Assembly: GCA_002426015.1 (NCBI GenBank)
Contig: DINS01000012.1
Location: forward strand, 5,760-33,062
Length of the DNA stretch: 27,303 bases
Direction of reading: 5' to 3'
Origin: Flavobacteriaceae bacterium UBA5534
Lineage (GTDB): Bacteria > Bacteroidota > Bacteroidia > Flavobacteriales > Flavobacteriaceae
Shown: positions 15,372 to 23,331 of the stretch, one piece after another
Layout: every line of letters starts with the position of its first letter
How positions within the stretch are numbered: the first letter of the stretch is position 1
Made by a program: the position numbers and the translations under genes
The notes under the pieces: model-generated
Database searches by the model: none
What the model saw: only the letters and a program-made list of their open reading frames with translations
What the model was told of the DNA's origin: nothing

Positions 15372-15920
15372 TCAATAAGCCGACACAATAGCTTTGTTGT
15401 TGACTACATCAATTTTTAGATTCTTTCTCTCACCATCTTTTCTAACTTGAATTTTGTACAATTTTTTGATATTTCCGTTTTGGCTATAAGTTACTGAATA
15501 GGTGTTTTTGTGTAAAGTCCAACCAGGATAATCTCTATAAACTGCATGTCTAATTGAATTTGGTACAAGAATGTTGTTGTAACGTTCATTGGTAGATTGT
15601 ACAACACCTTTCGAATCATAAATAGCTTCTATTTCTGATTGTCTTGTTGAAAAATTAACATTGTAGCTATCAAATTTTGGATCGAAGATATTCGTTTCCT
15701 TAAGGTCAAAATCGGCAACACGTTGTACTAATTCTCTAACTTCAATTGAAGAGTTTTCGTCATAAACCTTGTTCATGTATTTGCTGTTTGCCGAAATGAC
15801 AAGGCCAGAAAGTTCTACATTGCTGACTTCTTCGCCAACGTTTTTTGCATCAGAATTAGATTGTGCGTTCATTAGGCTGGTTAGTCCTAAAAATAGTAAA
15901 CCAATTACTTGTGTTCTCAT
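15372..15920 (-). CDS. Secreted hypothetical protein
   Basis: A 182-residue protein I do not recognise. It begins with a clear signal peptide, MRTQVIGLLFLGLTSLMNAQ, probably cut before Gln-Ser, so the mature protein is exported. The mature part is mostly polar with alternating strands: VQRVADFDLKETNIFDPK, SYNVNFSTRQSEIEAIYDSKG, then NILVPNSIRHAVYRDYPGW, followed by a strand-rich, Lys-rich C-terminus (YKIQVRKDGERKNLKIDVVN). The repeated 'small beta unit with G.I or Q.GNIKKLYKI' resembles PepSY-like or YpeB-like folds common in Bacteroidota, but this is only a resemblance. It is alone on the minus strand, converging on dnaK and sharing its terminator. Confidence 0.8.
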   Translation of the reverse strand: MRTQVIGLLFLGLTSLMNAQSNSDAKNVGEEVSNVELSGLVISANSKYMNKVYDENSSIEVRELVQRVADFDLKETNIFDPKFDSYNVNFSTRQSEIEAIYDSKGVVQSTNERYNNILVPNSIRHAVYRDYPGWTLHKNTYSVTYSQNGNIKKLYKIQVRKDGERKNLKIDVVNNKAIVSAY

Positions 15921-16200
15921 AATATTAGAATTTTTAAAGGTTACATGTTAAAAAGTCTAATCTTAAAAGATGGTTACGGCGTAAAGCTATTAAAACACAA
16001 AATTGATGGTGGTGATTTTTTTGATGATTTTGATTTTTTGATTGATGAATTAATGTTTACTCCATTTTAAAATTATAAACTAAATGTACAAACATTGATT
16101 TGATTTAAAGTGCTTATTAAGAATGTTTTGGGATAACTTTAGGATTGCATTATGATTTTTGAGTCGAGATTACAATTTTTTAATACTACGTTTAGATTTA
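15921..16200. other. Intergenic stretch before the nitronate monooxygenase gene
   Basis: AT-rich sequence with a low-complexity GAT/TTT tract at about 16000-16050. It contains one possible 41-residue ORF, listed separately. No RNA gene, IS remnant or terminator was recognised. The region serves divergent starts on both sides. Confidence 0.4.
15945..16070 (+). CDS. Possible small acidic peptide of 41 residues
   Basis: An ATG frame starting MLKSLILKDGYGVKLLKHK and continuing through an acidic, aromatic repeat (GGDFFDDFDFLIDEL) to a TAA. An AAAGG sequence ends about 5 bases before the ATG, which is unusual for a phylum that seldom uses Shine-Dalgarno pairing. The low-complexity DNA at this point could also give such a frame by chance. 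There is no homologue I recognise. Precursors of ribosomal peptides often look like this, but nothing nearby encodes a modifying enzyme or transporter. Confidence 0.22.
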   Translation: MLKSLILKDGYGVKLLKHKIDGGDFFDDFDFLIDELMFTPF

Positions 16201-16216
16201 AAATAAAAGAGCGCCA

Positions 16217-16252
16217 TTGTTTATTATGCATGCATAATATTTTTTATATTTG
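16217..16252 (+). promoter_or_regulatory. Nitronate monooxygenase promoter with embedded 18-bp palindromic operator
   Basis: TATATTTG (16245-16252) is a perfect -7 box, 20 bases before the ATG. TTG at 16217-16219 is a possible -33 element, although the 25-base spacing is long. Between them TATTATGCATGCATAATA (16222-16239) is a perfect 18-base palindrome. Its place between the promoter boxes and its length fit a MarR-type repressor operator. The regulator itself is not in the window. Confidence 0.6.
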
Positions 16253-16272
16253 CTAAAATCAATTCAATAACA

Positions 16273-17220
16273 ATGGCAACCAAACTAACTCAACTTCTTA
16301 ATATTAAGTATCCAATCATTCAAGCGCCAATGTTTTTGGTTTCTAATACAGCAATGGTGATAGAGGCTATGAAAGGTGGAATAGCTGGTTGTATTCCAGC
16401 ACTTAATTACAGGACTTTAGATGAGTTGAGAGCTGCAATAAACGAGCTTAAAGCCGCAAAGGTAGAAGGAGGTTCGTTTGGTTTTAATTTGATAGTTAAT
16501 AAATCAAATATCAAATATAAAGAACAATTGCGTGTGCTTTGTGAAGAAGGTTGCGATTTTATCATTACATCTTTAGGAAGTCCTGAAGAAACAATTAGGC
16601 AGGCACATGCAGTTGGTATCAAAGTATTTTGTGATGTCACCGATTTGAGGTTTGCACAAAAAGTCGAACAACTTGGTGCTGATGCAGCTATTGCAGTAAA
16701 TAATGAAGCTGGAGGACACAGAGGTAATTATTCACCAGAAGAATTAATAAAGGTTTTAACATCCAATTTAAAAATACCAATTATTTCTGCAGGTGGTGTA
16801 GGCTGCAAGGCTGATGTTGATAAGATGATTGGCTATGGAGCAGATGGTGTTTCTGTCGGAAGCCCTTTTATAGCCTCTATAGAAGCAAATGTCACTGACG
16901 AATATAAACAAGCTTGTGTTGATTATGGTGCTGATGATATTGTAATGACACAGCGTATTTCTGGTACACCTTGTACAGTCATCAACACACCATATGTGCA
17001 AAAAATTGGCACTAAAGAATCGTGGTTAGAGTCTGTTTTAAATAAAAACAAAAAGCTCAAAAAATGGGTAAAAATGATTCGTTTTGGGATTGGTATGCGA
17101 GCTACCGAAAAAGCGGCAACTAAAGCAACCTACAAAACAGTTTGGGTAGCTGGGCCAAGTATTGAGCACACCAAAGCAATTTTGCCAACAAGAGAAATTG
17201 TAAAGAATTTAACGCATTAA
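16273..17220 (+). CDS. Nitronate monooxygenase (2-nitropropane dioxygenase family)
   Basis: A 315-residue FMN-dependent TIM-barrel protein of the NMO/2-NPD family. Visible blocks are LLNIKYPIIQAPMF at the N-terminus, GSFGFNLIV, the NNEAGGHRG loop with the family's conserved His, the phosphate-binding IISAGGVG, and GADGVSVGSPFIAS. Such enzymes oxidise toxic nitronates such as propionate-3-nitronate to carbonyl products; related FabK-type proteins are enoyl-ACP reductases, which is the main alternative. The ATG at 16273 is placed by the -7 box 20 bases upstream. The gene is a single unit, convergent with the GNAT gene 21 bases later. An inducible palindromic operator in its promoter suggests control by a ligand-responsive repressor. 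Confidence 0.9.
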   Translation: MATKLTQLLNIKYPIIQAPMFLVSNTAMVIEAMKGGIAGCIPALNYRTLDELRAAINELKAAKVEGGSFGFNLIVNKSNIKYKEQLRVLCEEGCDFIITSLGSPEETIRQAHAVGIKVFCDVTDLRFAQKVEQLGADAAIAVNNEAGGHRGNYSPEELIKVLTSNLKIPIISAGGVGCKADVDKMIGYGADGVSVGSPFIASIEANVTDEYKQACVDYGADDIVMTQRISGTPCTVINTPYVQKIGTKESWLESVLNKNKKLKKWVKMIRFGIGMRATEKAATKATYKTVWVAGPSIEHTKAILPTREIVKNLTH

Positions 17221-17241
17221 TATTGAGTTCTTATTTACTTT

Positions 17242-17817
17242 TTATAACCCATCAAAAATTGTTTTTTTAATCTCTGGCCATTCTTCTTTTAAAATGCCAT
17301 AACAACAAGTACTTCGCCTAAAACCATCAAGCATTTGGGTGTCTTTTCTTAAAATGCCCTCTAATGTCGCTCCAATTTTTTCAACTGCTTTTCTAGAACG
17401 AACATTGCGTTCATCAATACGAAACTCTACTTTTTCAAATTCTAATGTTTCAAAAGCGTATTGCAGCATCAAAAACTTAACATGCTTATTGATCCCACTT
17501 CCTTGAAATTCGCTACCAATCCATGTCCAACCAATATGAAGTACCTTATTTTGCCAGTTGATGAGTCCAAAGCGGGTGCTTCCAGCATAAGCACTTTTGG
17601 TTTTGTCATATATAACAAATGGAATTGTCGTTTGATGATAATACCCATCAACAGCGATTTGTACATACTCTTTCAACTTTTCTGGTGTTGATATATCGGA
17701 AGGTGAGTAGTATATTAAGTCCTTTTCGCTCGCTATGACCGATAAATGCTTATAGTTGCTCAAGTCTAAAAGCGTCAATTTTACGTAATTGTTTTCTAAA
17801 TGTGGCACATTCATCAT
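17242..17817 (-). CDS. GNAT family N-acetyltransferase (RimJ/RimL-like)
   Basis: A 191-residue acetyltransferase of the RimJ/RimL subgroup. The N-terminal strand is NNYVKLTLLDLSNYKHL. The acetyl-CoA pyrophosphate loop appears as QGSGINK, following IGWTWIGSEF. The C-terminal motif EFRIDERNVRSRKAVEKIG with ATLEG is typical of the family's motif B. It transfers acetyl groups from acetyl-CoA to an amine, perhaps a protein N-terminus or an antibiotic, but the substrate cannot be told. The start codons for Met1 and Met2 are adjacent. The gene lies 43 bases downstream of the alpha/beta hydrolase gene on the same strand, so they may be co-transcribed. Confidence 0.9.
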   Translation of the reverse strand: MMNVPHLENNYVKLTLLDLSNYKHLSVIASEKDLIYYSPSDISTPEKLKEYVQIAVDGYYHQTTIPFVIYDKTKSAYAGSTRFGLINWQNKVLHIGWTWIGSEFQGSGINKHVKFLMLQYAFETLEFEKVEFRIDERNVRSRKAVEKIGATLEGILRKDTQMLDGFRRSTCCYGILKEEWPEIKKTIFDGL

Positions 17818-17860
17818 ATATTGTTTTTACTCTTTATTAGAGATTGATAACGTTAATTAA

Positions 17861-18505
17861 TTATACTAAAGTGTTGATCAACTCTTTCCTTACTTCATGT
17901 TTTCCATCAAAAGGAACAATTACTAGGTCACAATGCCCAAAAAGTTCAAAAGCTCTATTTTTTTCAGAATGGATGCGGTCTTCATCCAAATATTCATCAT
18001 TTATTCCAAACATCATGGTCACTTTGGTTGCTGTATTTAAAAAGTTAAAATCATCTGCTACCAACTCTTTTGGAATACCACCAGAAAGGATAACAATTTG
18101 TGAACACTGCAATTGTCGTTTTGCTACATATCTCAATGCCACAGAAACACCTTGCGAGTATCCCAAAACTATTAAACTTTTATCTTGTGGAAGTTTTTCA
18201 GCCTCAAAAACCGCATCAAAATACTGCATCACATTGTTTGATTCTTTCAGCGTGTTTTCTTTGGTCAACCAGCTGGCTCCAACATGTTTGAATTTTGGAG
18301 GAATATAATATTTGCTTTGGGCCTGTGGCGCAATGACATAGTTTTCGTTAGCATCAAGACCATCAAAATACTTTAAAAAATAGCGACTTAAATAACCCAT
18401 GCCATGACAAACAAACCAGACGTTTTTGGTATCTTTTGTTAAGCTGTTTGAAGTTGAGTAGGAATTGGTTGTTTGGTATGATATTTCTTTTTCTTTAGAA
18501 TTCAT
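17861..18505 (-). CDS. Alpha/beta hydrolase, phospholipase/carboxylesterase-like
   Basis: A 214-residue cytoplasmic serine hydrolase of the esterase/phospholipase type. The oxyanion segment reads VWFVCHGMGYLSRYFLKYF, and the nucleophile elbow is LGYSQG with the Ser as nucleophile. A later GINDEYLDEDR supplies the acid and FDGKHEV the His, giving a complete triad in the expected order. The first 20 residues are polar and poorly conserved, so a slightly later start is possible. The natural ester substrate is unknown. It is divergent from menI, with only 53 bases between the starts, and runs ahead of the GNAT gene. Confidence 0.85.
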   Translation of the reverse strand: MNSKEKEISYQTTNSYSTSNSLTKDTKNVWFVCHGMGYLSRYFLKYFDGLDANENYVIAPQAQSKYYIPPKFKHVGASWLTKENTLKESNNVMQYFDAVFEAEKLPQDKSLIVLGYSQGVSVALRYVAKRQLQCSQIVILSGGIPKELVADDFNFLNTATKVTMMFGINDEYLDEDRIHSEKNRAFELFGHCDLVIVPFDGKHEVRKELINTLV

Positions 18506-18522
18506 TTAAAGCTTTGGTTTTG

Positions 18523-18530
18523 TACTTTTG
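18523..18530 (+). promoter_or_regulatory. Predicted -7 box for the menI-menF transcript
   Basis: TACTTTTG is a perfect TAnnTTTG -7 element, 28 bases before the menI ATG. No TTG occurs at the usual distance upstream. It lies in the 53-base gap divergent from the hydrolase gene. Confidence 0.5.
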
Positions 18531-18558
18531 TATTCGACACTAAAAATACAGTATTTCT

Positions 18559-18984
18559 ATGCAATTATCTAAAGAAGAATTATTGGCACAAGCAAATTTA
18601 ATAAGCAAAAACACCTTATTGGAAACCCTTAATATCGAAATGATTGATTATGGGACTGATTTTTTAGTTGCCAGAATGCCAGTCAATAGTCGAGTTTATC
18701 AACCAGAAGGTGTTTTGCATGGTGGAGCCACTGCTGCGTTGGCAGAAAGTGTTGGCAGTTTTGCATCTCATATATTTTTGGACAGTGAGCATATGATGAT
18801 TAGAGGATTGGAAATTACAGCCAATCATTTAAAAAGTGTGACCGAAGGCTATGTCTATGCTAGAGCCACCTTTTTGCATAAAGGTAGAACCACACAATTA
18901 TTGGATATAAGGATTACTGACGATAATGATAATTTGATTTCTATCTGCAGATTATCGACCATATCATTGCCAAAAAACAAATAA
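18559..18984 (+). CDS. menI: 1,4-dihydroxy-2-naphthoyl-CoA thioesterase (hotdog fold)
   Basis: A 141-residue hotdog thioesterase of the PaaI/YdiI type. The core reads MPVNSRVYQPEGVLHGGATA followed by ALAESVGS, very close to the E. coli MenI (YdiI) active-site helix. The catalytic Glu falls at residue 63, the same number as in YdiI. The enzyme releases DHNA from DHNA-CoA, the step between MenB and MenA. Placement directly before menF, with the next ATG touching its TAA, supports the menaquinone role over a general PaaI function. It starts at ATG 18559 behind its own -7 box. The family is firm and the specific pathway role likely. Confidence 0.88.
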   Translation: MQLSKEELLAQANLISKNTLLETLNIEMIDYGTDFLVARMPVNSRVYQPEGVLHGGATAALAESVGSFASHIFLDSEHMMIRGLEITANHLKSVTEGYVYARATFLHKGRTTQLLDIRITDDNDNLISICRLSTISLPKNK

Positions 18985-20103
18985 ATGACTTCAGAGCAAT
19001 TTTTTGAAAGCATTCTCGAACATTTCAATAACAAATTACCATTTGCAGTTTACAGAAAACCAAACGCATACGAGATTAAATCTTTTTGCCAAACAGAAGA
19101 TGTACTTTATGTAATTTCAGATTACACCGAAAGTGGGTTCGTGTTTTCTCCATTTGATGACAAACAGGATTCGGTCTTGATTCCTTTTGAAAAAAGCATT
19201 TATAGTAAATGTGAACTTCAAGAATTTGCAAATCATGAAACATCGCAGATAACTCAAACACCATCAAGATCACAAAAAACACAACATATTGACCTCGTTA
19301 CAAAAGGGATTGATGCTATAAATGCCCAAAAGCTTCAAAAGGTAGTTTTATCTAGATGCGAATCAGTACCTTGTGAGCATCACCCAATAGATATTTTCAA
19401 AAGATTGCTTCAAATGTATCCTATGGCATTTGTATATTGTTGGTACCATCCAAAAGTGGGTTTATGGCTTGGCGCTACACCAGAAACCTTGCTTACCATT
19501 GAAGGCAACCGATTGACAACAATGGCTTTAGCAGGAACAAAGCCATATCAAGGAACAATATATGTTGATTGGACCAAAAAGGAAAAAGATGAACAGCAAT
19601 TGGTTACTTATTATATTATTAAAGTTTTGAGTGATATGAAACTTGAGGTTGCCTCATCTGAAGCAAGACCAATACAAGCTGGAAATTTAGTTCATATACA
19701 AACAATCATTAAAACGAATCTAAAGCCCGAAACGTACGACCTAAAGCAATTGCTTGGCAACTTACACCCAACACCTGCCGTTTGTGGTCTACCAAAAGAA
19801 GATGCCAAGCAATTTATACTTAATAATGAAGCTTATAATCGTGAGTTTTATACTGGTTTTTTGGGCGAATTAAACATTAAAGAGAAGAAGACAAGAAATT
19901 CAAATCGTCATAATGTCGAAAATGATGCCTATGCAACCATAAAGACAATCTCCAATTTATATGTCAATTTGCGCTGTATGCAAATCAAACCAAAAAACGC
20001 ATTGATTTATGTTGGTGGAGGCATCACAATTGACTCCAGTCCAGAAGCAGAATGGGAAGAAACAGTCCATAAATCGTTGGTTATGAAAAAGGTATTCCAA
20101 TAG
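18985..20103 (+). CDS. menF: Isochorismate synthase
   Basis: A chorismate-binding enzyme of 372 residues that converts chorismate to isochorismate, the entry step of menaquinone synthesis. The catalytic-domain blocks are VVLSRCESVP, WLGATPETLLTIEGNRL, TMALAGTKPYQGT, HPTPAVCGLPKEDA and NREFYTGFLGEL, followed by a C-terminal ALIYVGGGI. It is shorter than E. coli MenF (about 430 residues), with a reduced N-terminal half, as I would expect for Bacteroidota. The start ATG directly follows the menI stop with no spacer, so the pair is translationally linked. menD follows after 49 bases and has its own -7 box. The alternative EntC/DhbC-type siderophore role is unlikely in this context. Confidence 0.95.
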   Translation: MTSEQFFESILEHFNNKLPFAVYRKPNAYEIKSFCQTEDVLYVISDYTESGFVFSPFDDKQDSVLIPFEKSIYSKCELQEFANHETSQITQTPSRSQKTQHIDLVTKGIDAINAQKLQKVVLSRCESVPCEHHPIDIFKRLLQMYPMAFVYCWYHPKVGLWLGATPETLLTIEGNRLTTMALAGTKPYQGTIYVDWTKKEKDEQQLVTYYIIKVLSDMKLEVASSEARPIQAGNLVHIQTIIKTNLKPETYDLKQLLGNLHPTPAVCGLPKEDAKQFILNNEAYNREFYTGFLGELNIKEKKTRNSNRHNVENDAYATIKTISNLYVNLRCMQIKPKNALIYVGGGITIDSSPEAEWEETVHKSLVMKKVFQ

Positions 20104-20126
20104 TTTTATATCTATTGACGATTCAT

Positions 20127-20134
20127 TACTTTTG
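20127..20134 (+). promoter_or_regulatory. Predicted -7 box before menD
   Basis: TACTTTTG is a perfect TAnnTTTG element, 18 bases before the menD ATG, and has the same sequence as the box before menI. No -33 TTG is found at normal spacing (one lies only 9 bases away). It may be an internal promoter of the men cluster. Confidence 0.4.
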
Positions 20135-20152
20135 TTTTAGATTAAACTAACT

Positions 20153-21913
20153 ATGAATTACCCTAAAATACCGCTTGCACAAACTGTAATTCAGCTCTTT
20201 AAGGCTAAAAATGTCAGTCAAATTGTTATTTCACCAGGAAGCAGAAATGCACCTTTGACAGTTGGTTTTACAAATGACCCTTTTTTCAAATGTTATAGCA
20301 TCGTCGATGAGCGTTGTGCTGCATTTTTTGCATTGGGCATTGCACAACAAATAAAGCAACCTGTTGCAGTACTTTGTACATCTGGAAGCGCGCTTCTTAA
20401 TTACTATCCAGCAATTTCTGAAGCTTTTTATAGTGATATCCCACTCATAGTACTTTCTGCCGATAGACCAAAACATTTAATTGGTATTGGTGATGGTCAA
20501 ACCATCAATCAAAAGGACGTATTTGAAAATCATATTTTGCATTCGGCTAATCTAAAATTAGATTTAAAAGACGAACATAAAATACCAGAAAAGGAAGAAC
20601 TGCCTATTCTAAAAAGTATTGAAGGTAAATTGGAACGCTTTCTTGGATTTCAACAAGGCATTCAGGCTTATAATGAAGAAGAAATCAATATCGCAATAAA
20701 CAAAGCTAGACTTAAAAAAGGGCCTGTTCACATCAACGTACCTTTTGATGAACCACTTTATGAAACCACTACTAAACTTGAAGTCAAACCAAAAGTCACC
20801 GAGCTAGAAATAAAACGACGCAAGTTCGAAAATTTTGAGCTCGAAAGTTGTGTTAATGACTGGAATGACGCTACCAAAAAAATGATTTTGGTAGGAGCAA
20901 ATCCGCCAAACGATATTGAGCAACGTTGGTTGGATGATTTAGCATTAGACGATAGTGTCTTGGTATTGACAGAAACAACGTCAAACATTCATCATATCGA
21001 TTTTTTTCCGAGTATTGATAAGTTGATAGCGCCATTAACAGATGACCAATTAAAACAGCTCCAACCAGACATTCTTATTACCTTGGGAGGTTTGATAGTT
21101 TCAAAAAAGGTCAAGGCATTTTTAAGAGCCTACCAACCAAAACAACATTGGCATGTGGATGAAAACAAAGCTCTTAATACATTTTTCTGTCTAGAAAAGC
21201 ATATTGAGGTGACACCAAACCAATTTTTTACAGAGTTTTCTCCAAGGATAACCCATTTTGTAAAAAGTGAATACCGACCATTTTGGGATGATATCAAATG
21301 GAAGAGAAACTTAAAGCATGCCGAATACTTAAAAAACGCTCCTTTTACTGATCTAAAAGTATTTGACACCGTTTTAAAATCAATACCAGAACATTCTATT
21401 CTGCAACTTGGCAACAGTTCAGCAATTAGATATACACAGTTATTTGATTTACTTCAGTCTATTGAAGTTTTTTGCAATAGAGGCACAAGTGGAATCGACG
21501 GCTGTACGTCAACTGCAATCGGTTGTGCCGTAAGCAGCAAAAAACAAACTGTTTTTATTACTGGAGATTTGAGTTTCTTTTATGATAGTAATGCACTGTG
21601 GAATAATTACATTCCTAATAATTTCAGAATTATCATTGTCAATAACCAAGGAGGAGGTATTTTCAGAATTTTACCAGGCCATAAAAACACCTCTAATTTT
21701 GATACTTATTTTGAAACAAAGCACAATCTTACGGCAAAACATTTAAGCAAAATGTTCGATTTTGATTATTTAGAAGCGCATACTGAAAAGCAATTGAAAA
21801 TCAAATTAAAGACATTTTATGAAGCATCAGAATATCCAAAAATTCTGGAAATATTCACACCAAGAACCATCAATGACGAAGTTTTGCACAATTATTTCGA
21901 ATTTATTAAATAA
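20153..21913 (+). CDS. menD: SEPHCHC synthase
   Basis: 2-succinyl-5-enolpyruvyl-6-hydroxy-3-cyclohexene-1-carboxylate synthase, 586 residues and full length. This thiamine-diphosphate enzyme adds the succinyl semialdehyde unit from 2-oxoglutarate to isochorismate. The N-terminal PYR domain shows VISPGSRNAPLT and the ThDP-activating Glu53 in IVDERCAAFF. The C-terminal PP domain carries the Mg-ThDP motif, starting GDLSF at 471-475 and ending IIIVNNQGGGIF. The middle domain is more variable. It follows menF by 49 bases and is transcribed with the cluster or from its own -7 box. Identification is firm. Confidence 0.97.
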   Translation: MNYPKIPLAQTVIQLFKAKNVSQIVISPGSRNAPLTVGFTNDPFFKCYSIVDERCAAFFALGIAQQIKQPVAVLCTSGSALLNYYPAISEAFYSDIPLIVLSADRPKHLIGIGDGQTINQKDVFENHILHSANLKLDLKDEHKIPEKEELPILKSIEGKLERFLGFQQGIQAYNEEEINIAINKARLKKGPVHINVPFDEPLYETTTKLEVKPKVTELEIKRRKFENFELESCVNDWNDATKKMILVGANPPNDIEQRWLDDLALDDSVLVLTETTSNIHHIDFFPSIDKLIAPLTDDQLKQLQPDILITLGGLIVSKKVKAFLRAYQPKQHWHVDENKALNTFFCLEKHIEVTPNQFFTEFSPRITHFVKSEYRPFWDDIKWKRNLKHAEYLKNAPFTDLKVFDTVLKSIPEHSILQLGNSSAIRYTQLFDLLQSIEVFCNRGTSGIDGCTSTAIGCAVSSKKQTVFITGDLSFFYDSNALWNNYIPNNFRIIIVNNQGGGIFRILPGHKNTSNFDTYFETKHNLTAKHLSKMFDFDYLEAHTEKQLKIKLKTFYEASEYPKILEIFTPRTINDEVLHNYFEFIK

Positions 21914-22006
21914 AGCCTTAAATAATTGGATTTGCGTAAGTTATAGTTTACAAAAATTAGTTATATTTAGTGTGTAAACAATTTTATAATTTAAAAATCA
22001 TTAAAA

Positions 22007-22348
22007 ATGAGTAAAAGAGACGAATTAATAGCAAAGTATGCTGCCGATTTGAAAGACAAATGTGGTGTAAAAGCTGACATGGATTTATTAACCAAAGTTA
22101 CCATCGGTTGTGGTCCTTCAATTTATAATGCTGACGCTTCAACGGTTTCTGGCACAGATGCTTCAGAATTGGCTACGGTCAAAAATAATTTCCTTATAAA
22201 GAAATTAGGATTAAAAGACAGTGCAGATCTAGATAAAGGTATTGATGCTGTTATGGAAACGTATGGTCGTTCAAATAGAAATAAGTACAGAGCAGTAGTT
22301 TATTACTTGTTGACTAAACATTTTAAAAAAGAGGCTGCCTACAAATAA
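22007..22348 (+). CDS. DUF2853 family protein
   Basis: A 113-residue soluble protein matching DUF2853: MSKRDELIAKYAADLKDKCG at the start, then ADMDLLTKVTIGCGPSIYNADAS, and a Lys-rich C-terminus with NRNKYRAVVYYLLTKHFKKE. It is predicted to be mostly helical and cytoplasmic. The family has no assigned function that I know. It stands between menD (93 bases upstream) and cvfB. I recall this position in other flavobacterial men loci, but nothing in its sequence suggests an enzyme of the pathway. It is followed by a strong terminator, so it may be expressed separately. A near-consensus -7 box (TATATTTA, 21962-21969) lies 37 bases before the ATG. Confidence 0.88.
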   Translation: MSKRDELIAKYAADLKDKCGVKADMDLLTKVTIGCGPSIYNADASTVSGTDASELATVKNNFLIKKLGLKDSADLDKGIDAVMETYGRSNRNKYRAVVYYLLTKHFKKEAAYK

Positions 22349-22369
22349 TTGAAAGAAATAATAGTCTTT

Positions 22370-22410
22370 AAAAGCACTGCTTCCGATATTTCGGAATTGT
22401 AGTGCTTTTT
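22370..22410 (+). terminator. Intrinsic terminator after the DUF2853 gene
   Basis: A two-part stem: outer AAAAGCACT (22370-22378) with AGTGCTTTT (22401-22409), and inner TTCCGA (22381-22386) with TCGGAA (22391-22396), separated by a small asymmetric bulge. The right arm runs into a T tract. It should end transcription before cvfB. Confidence 0.85.
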
Positions 22411-22435
22411 TTATTTTCAAAAACACTATTATGAT

Positions 22436-22443
22436 TACCTTTG
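22436..22443 (+). promoter_or_regulatory. -7 box directly before cvfB, consistent with a leaderless mRNA
   Basis: TACCTTTG is a perfect TAnnTTTG element ending 4 bases before the cvfB ATG. If transcription starts 4-7 bases after the box, as usual in this phylum, the mRNA would begin at or beside the start codon. No -33 TTG is at the normal distance; the terminator lies there instead. Confidence 0.5.
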
Positions 22444-22447
22444 CTCC

Positions 22448-23278
22448 ATGATAAAAATTGGAGATTACAATACATTAGAAATCATTAGGGAAACAGAGCA
22501 AGGTTTATACCTTGCAGACGAAGAAGGAAATGAAGTTTTGTTGCCCAACCGTTATGTACCAGAAGCATTCAAGATTTGGGAAAAAATGGAAGTGTTCGTT
22601 TACCTAGATAATGAAGAACGACCAGTAGCAGTAACTGATAAACCTTATATAACTGTCAATGATTTTGCGTTGCTACGTTGTAGTCAAGTCACCGAATATG
22701 GTGCTTTTTTAGATTGGGGACTTGTTAAAGAATTGTTTTGCCCATTTAAAGAACAAGCCTTCAAAATGAAAAAGGGAGGTTGGTTTTTGGTTTATTGTTT
22801 TCTGGATGAAAAGACAGGAAGGCTGGTAGCTTCGAGCAAAACCAATCAGTTTTTGGACAATAAAGAGTTAACCGTCCAACAGTTTGATGAAGTTGATATT
22901 ATTATTTCGCATCCTTCTGATATAGGTATGAATGTGATTGTCAATAAAAAACATTCAGGATTGATTTTTAAGGATGATATTTATCAAGACTTAAGTGTTG
23001 GTGACCGAATGAAAGGCATTGTCAAGAAAGTACGTCCAGATAATAAACTGGATATTTCTTTAGGGCAAATAGGATATCGCAATATCGAACCTAATGCCGA
23101 AACCATTTTACACGAATTGGAAGATAACGGAGGATTTTTATCTTTAACAGATAAATCTGATCCAGAAACAATTAAAAAAACGCTCCAGATGAGCAAAAAG
23201 AATTTCAAAAAAGCGATAGGAGCATTATATAAACAGCGTTTAATTGAAATTAAAGACGATGGAATTTATCTGGTCTAA
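22448..23278 (+). CDS. CvfB-type S1 RNA-binding protein
   Basis: A 276-residue protein of the CvfB/YitL family. It contains consecutive S1-like OB-fold domains, including ALLRCSQVTEYGAFLDWG at roughly 75-92 and a third with VGDRMKGIVKKVRPDNKLDI. A C-terminal winged-helix domain (about 238-276) contains TIKKTLQMSKKNFKKAIGAL. In Staphylococcus CvfB binds RNA and affects virulence gene expression; its role in Bacteroidota is not established. The ATG at 22448 follows a -7 box by only 4 bases. It sits inside the men cluster, 53 bases before menB, so it may share that transcript without taking part in quinone chemistry. Confidence 0.88.
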   Translation: MIKIGDYNTLEIIRETEQGLYLADEEGNEVLLPNRYVPEAFKIWEKMEVFVYLDNEERPVAVTDKPYITVNDFALLRCSQVTEYGAFLDWGLVKELFCPFKEQAFKMKKGGWFLVYCFLDEKTGRLVASSKTNQFLDNKELTVQQFDEVDIIISHPSDIGMNVIVNKKHSGLIFKDDIYQDLSVGDRMKGIVKKVRPDNKLDISLGQIGYRNIEPNAETILHELEDNGGFLSLTDKSDPETIKKTLQMSKKNFKKAIGALYKQRLIEIKDDGIYLV

Positions 23279-23331
23279 TTTTTTTAATGCCACATTAATT
23301 CTATTTTTACAATTCATTTATTTATAACATT

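Noticed and set aside
15945..16070. Ribosomally made peptide natural product precursor
   Set aside because: The small acidic frame has no neighbouring modification enzyme, protease or exporter, so it is reported only as a possible small ORF.
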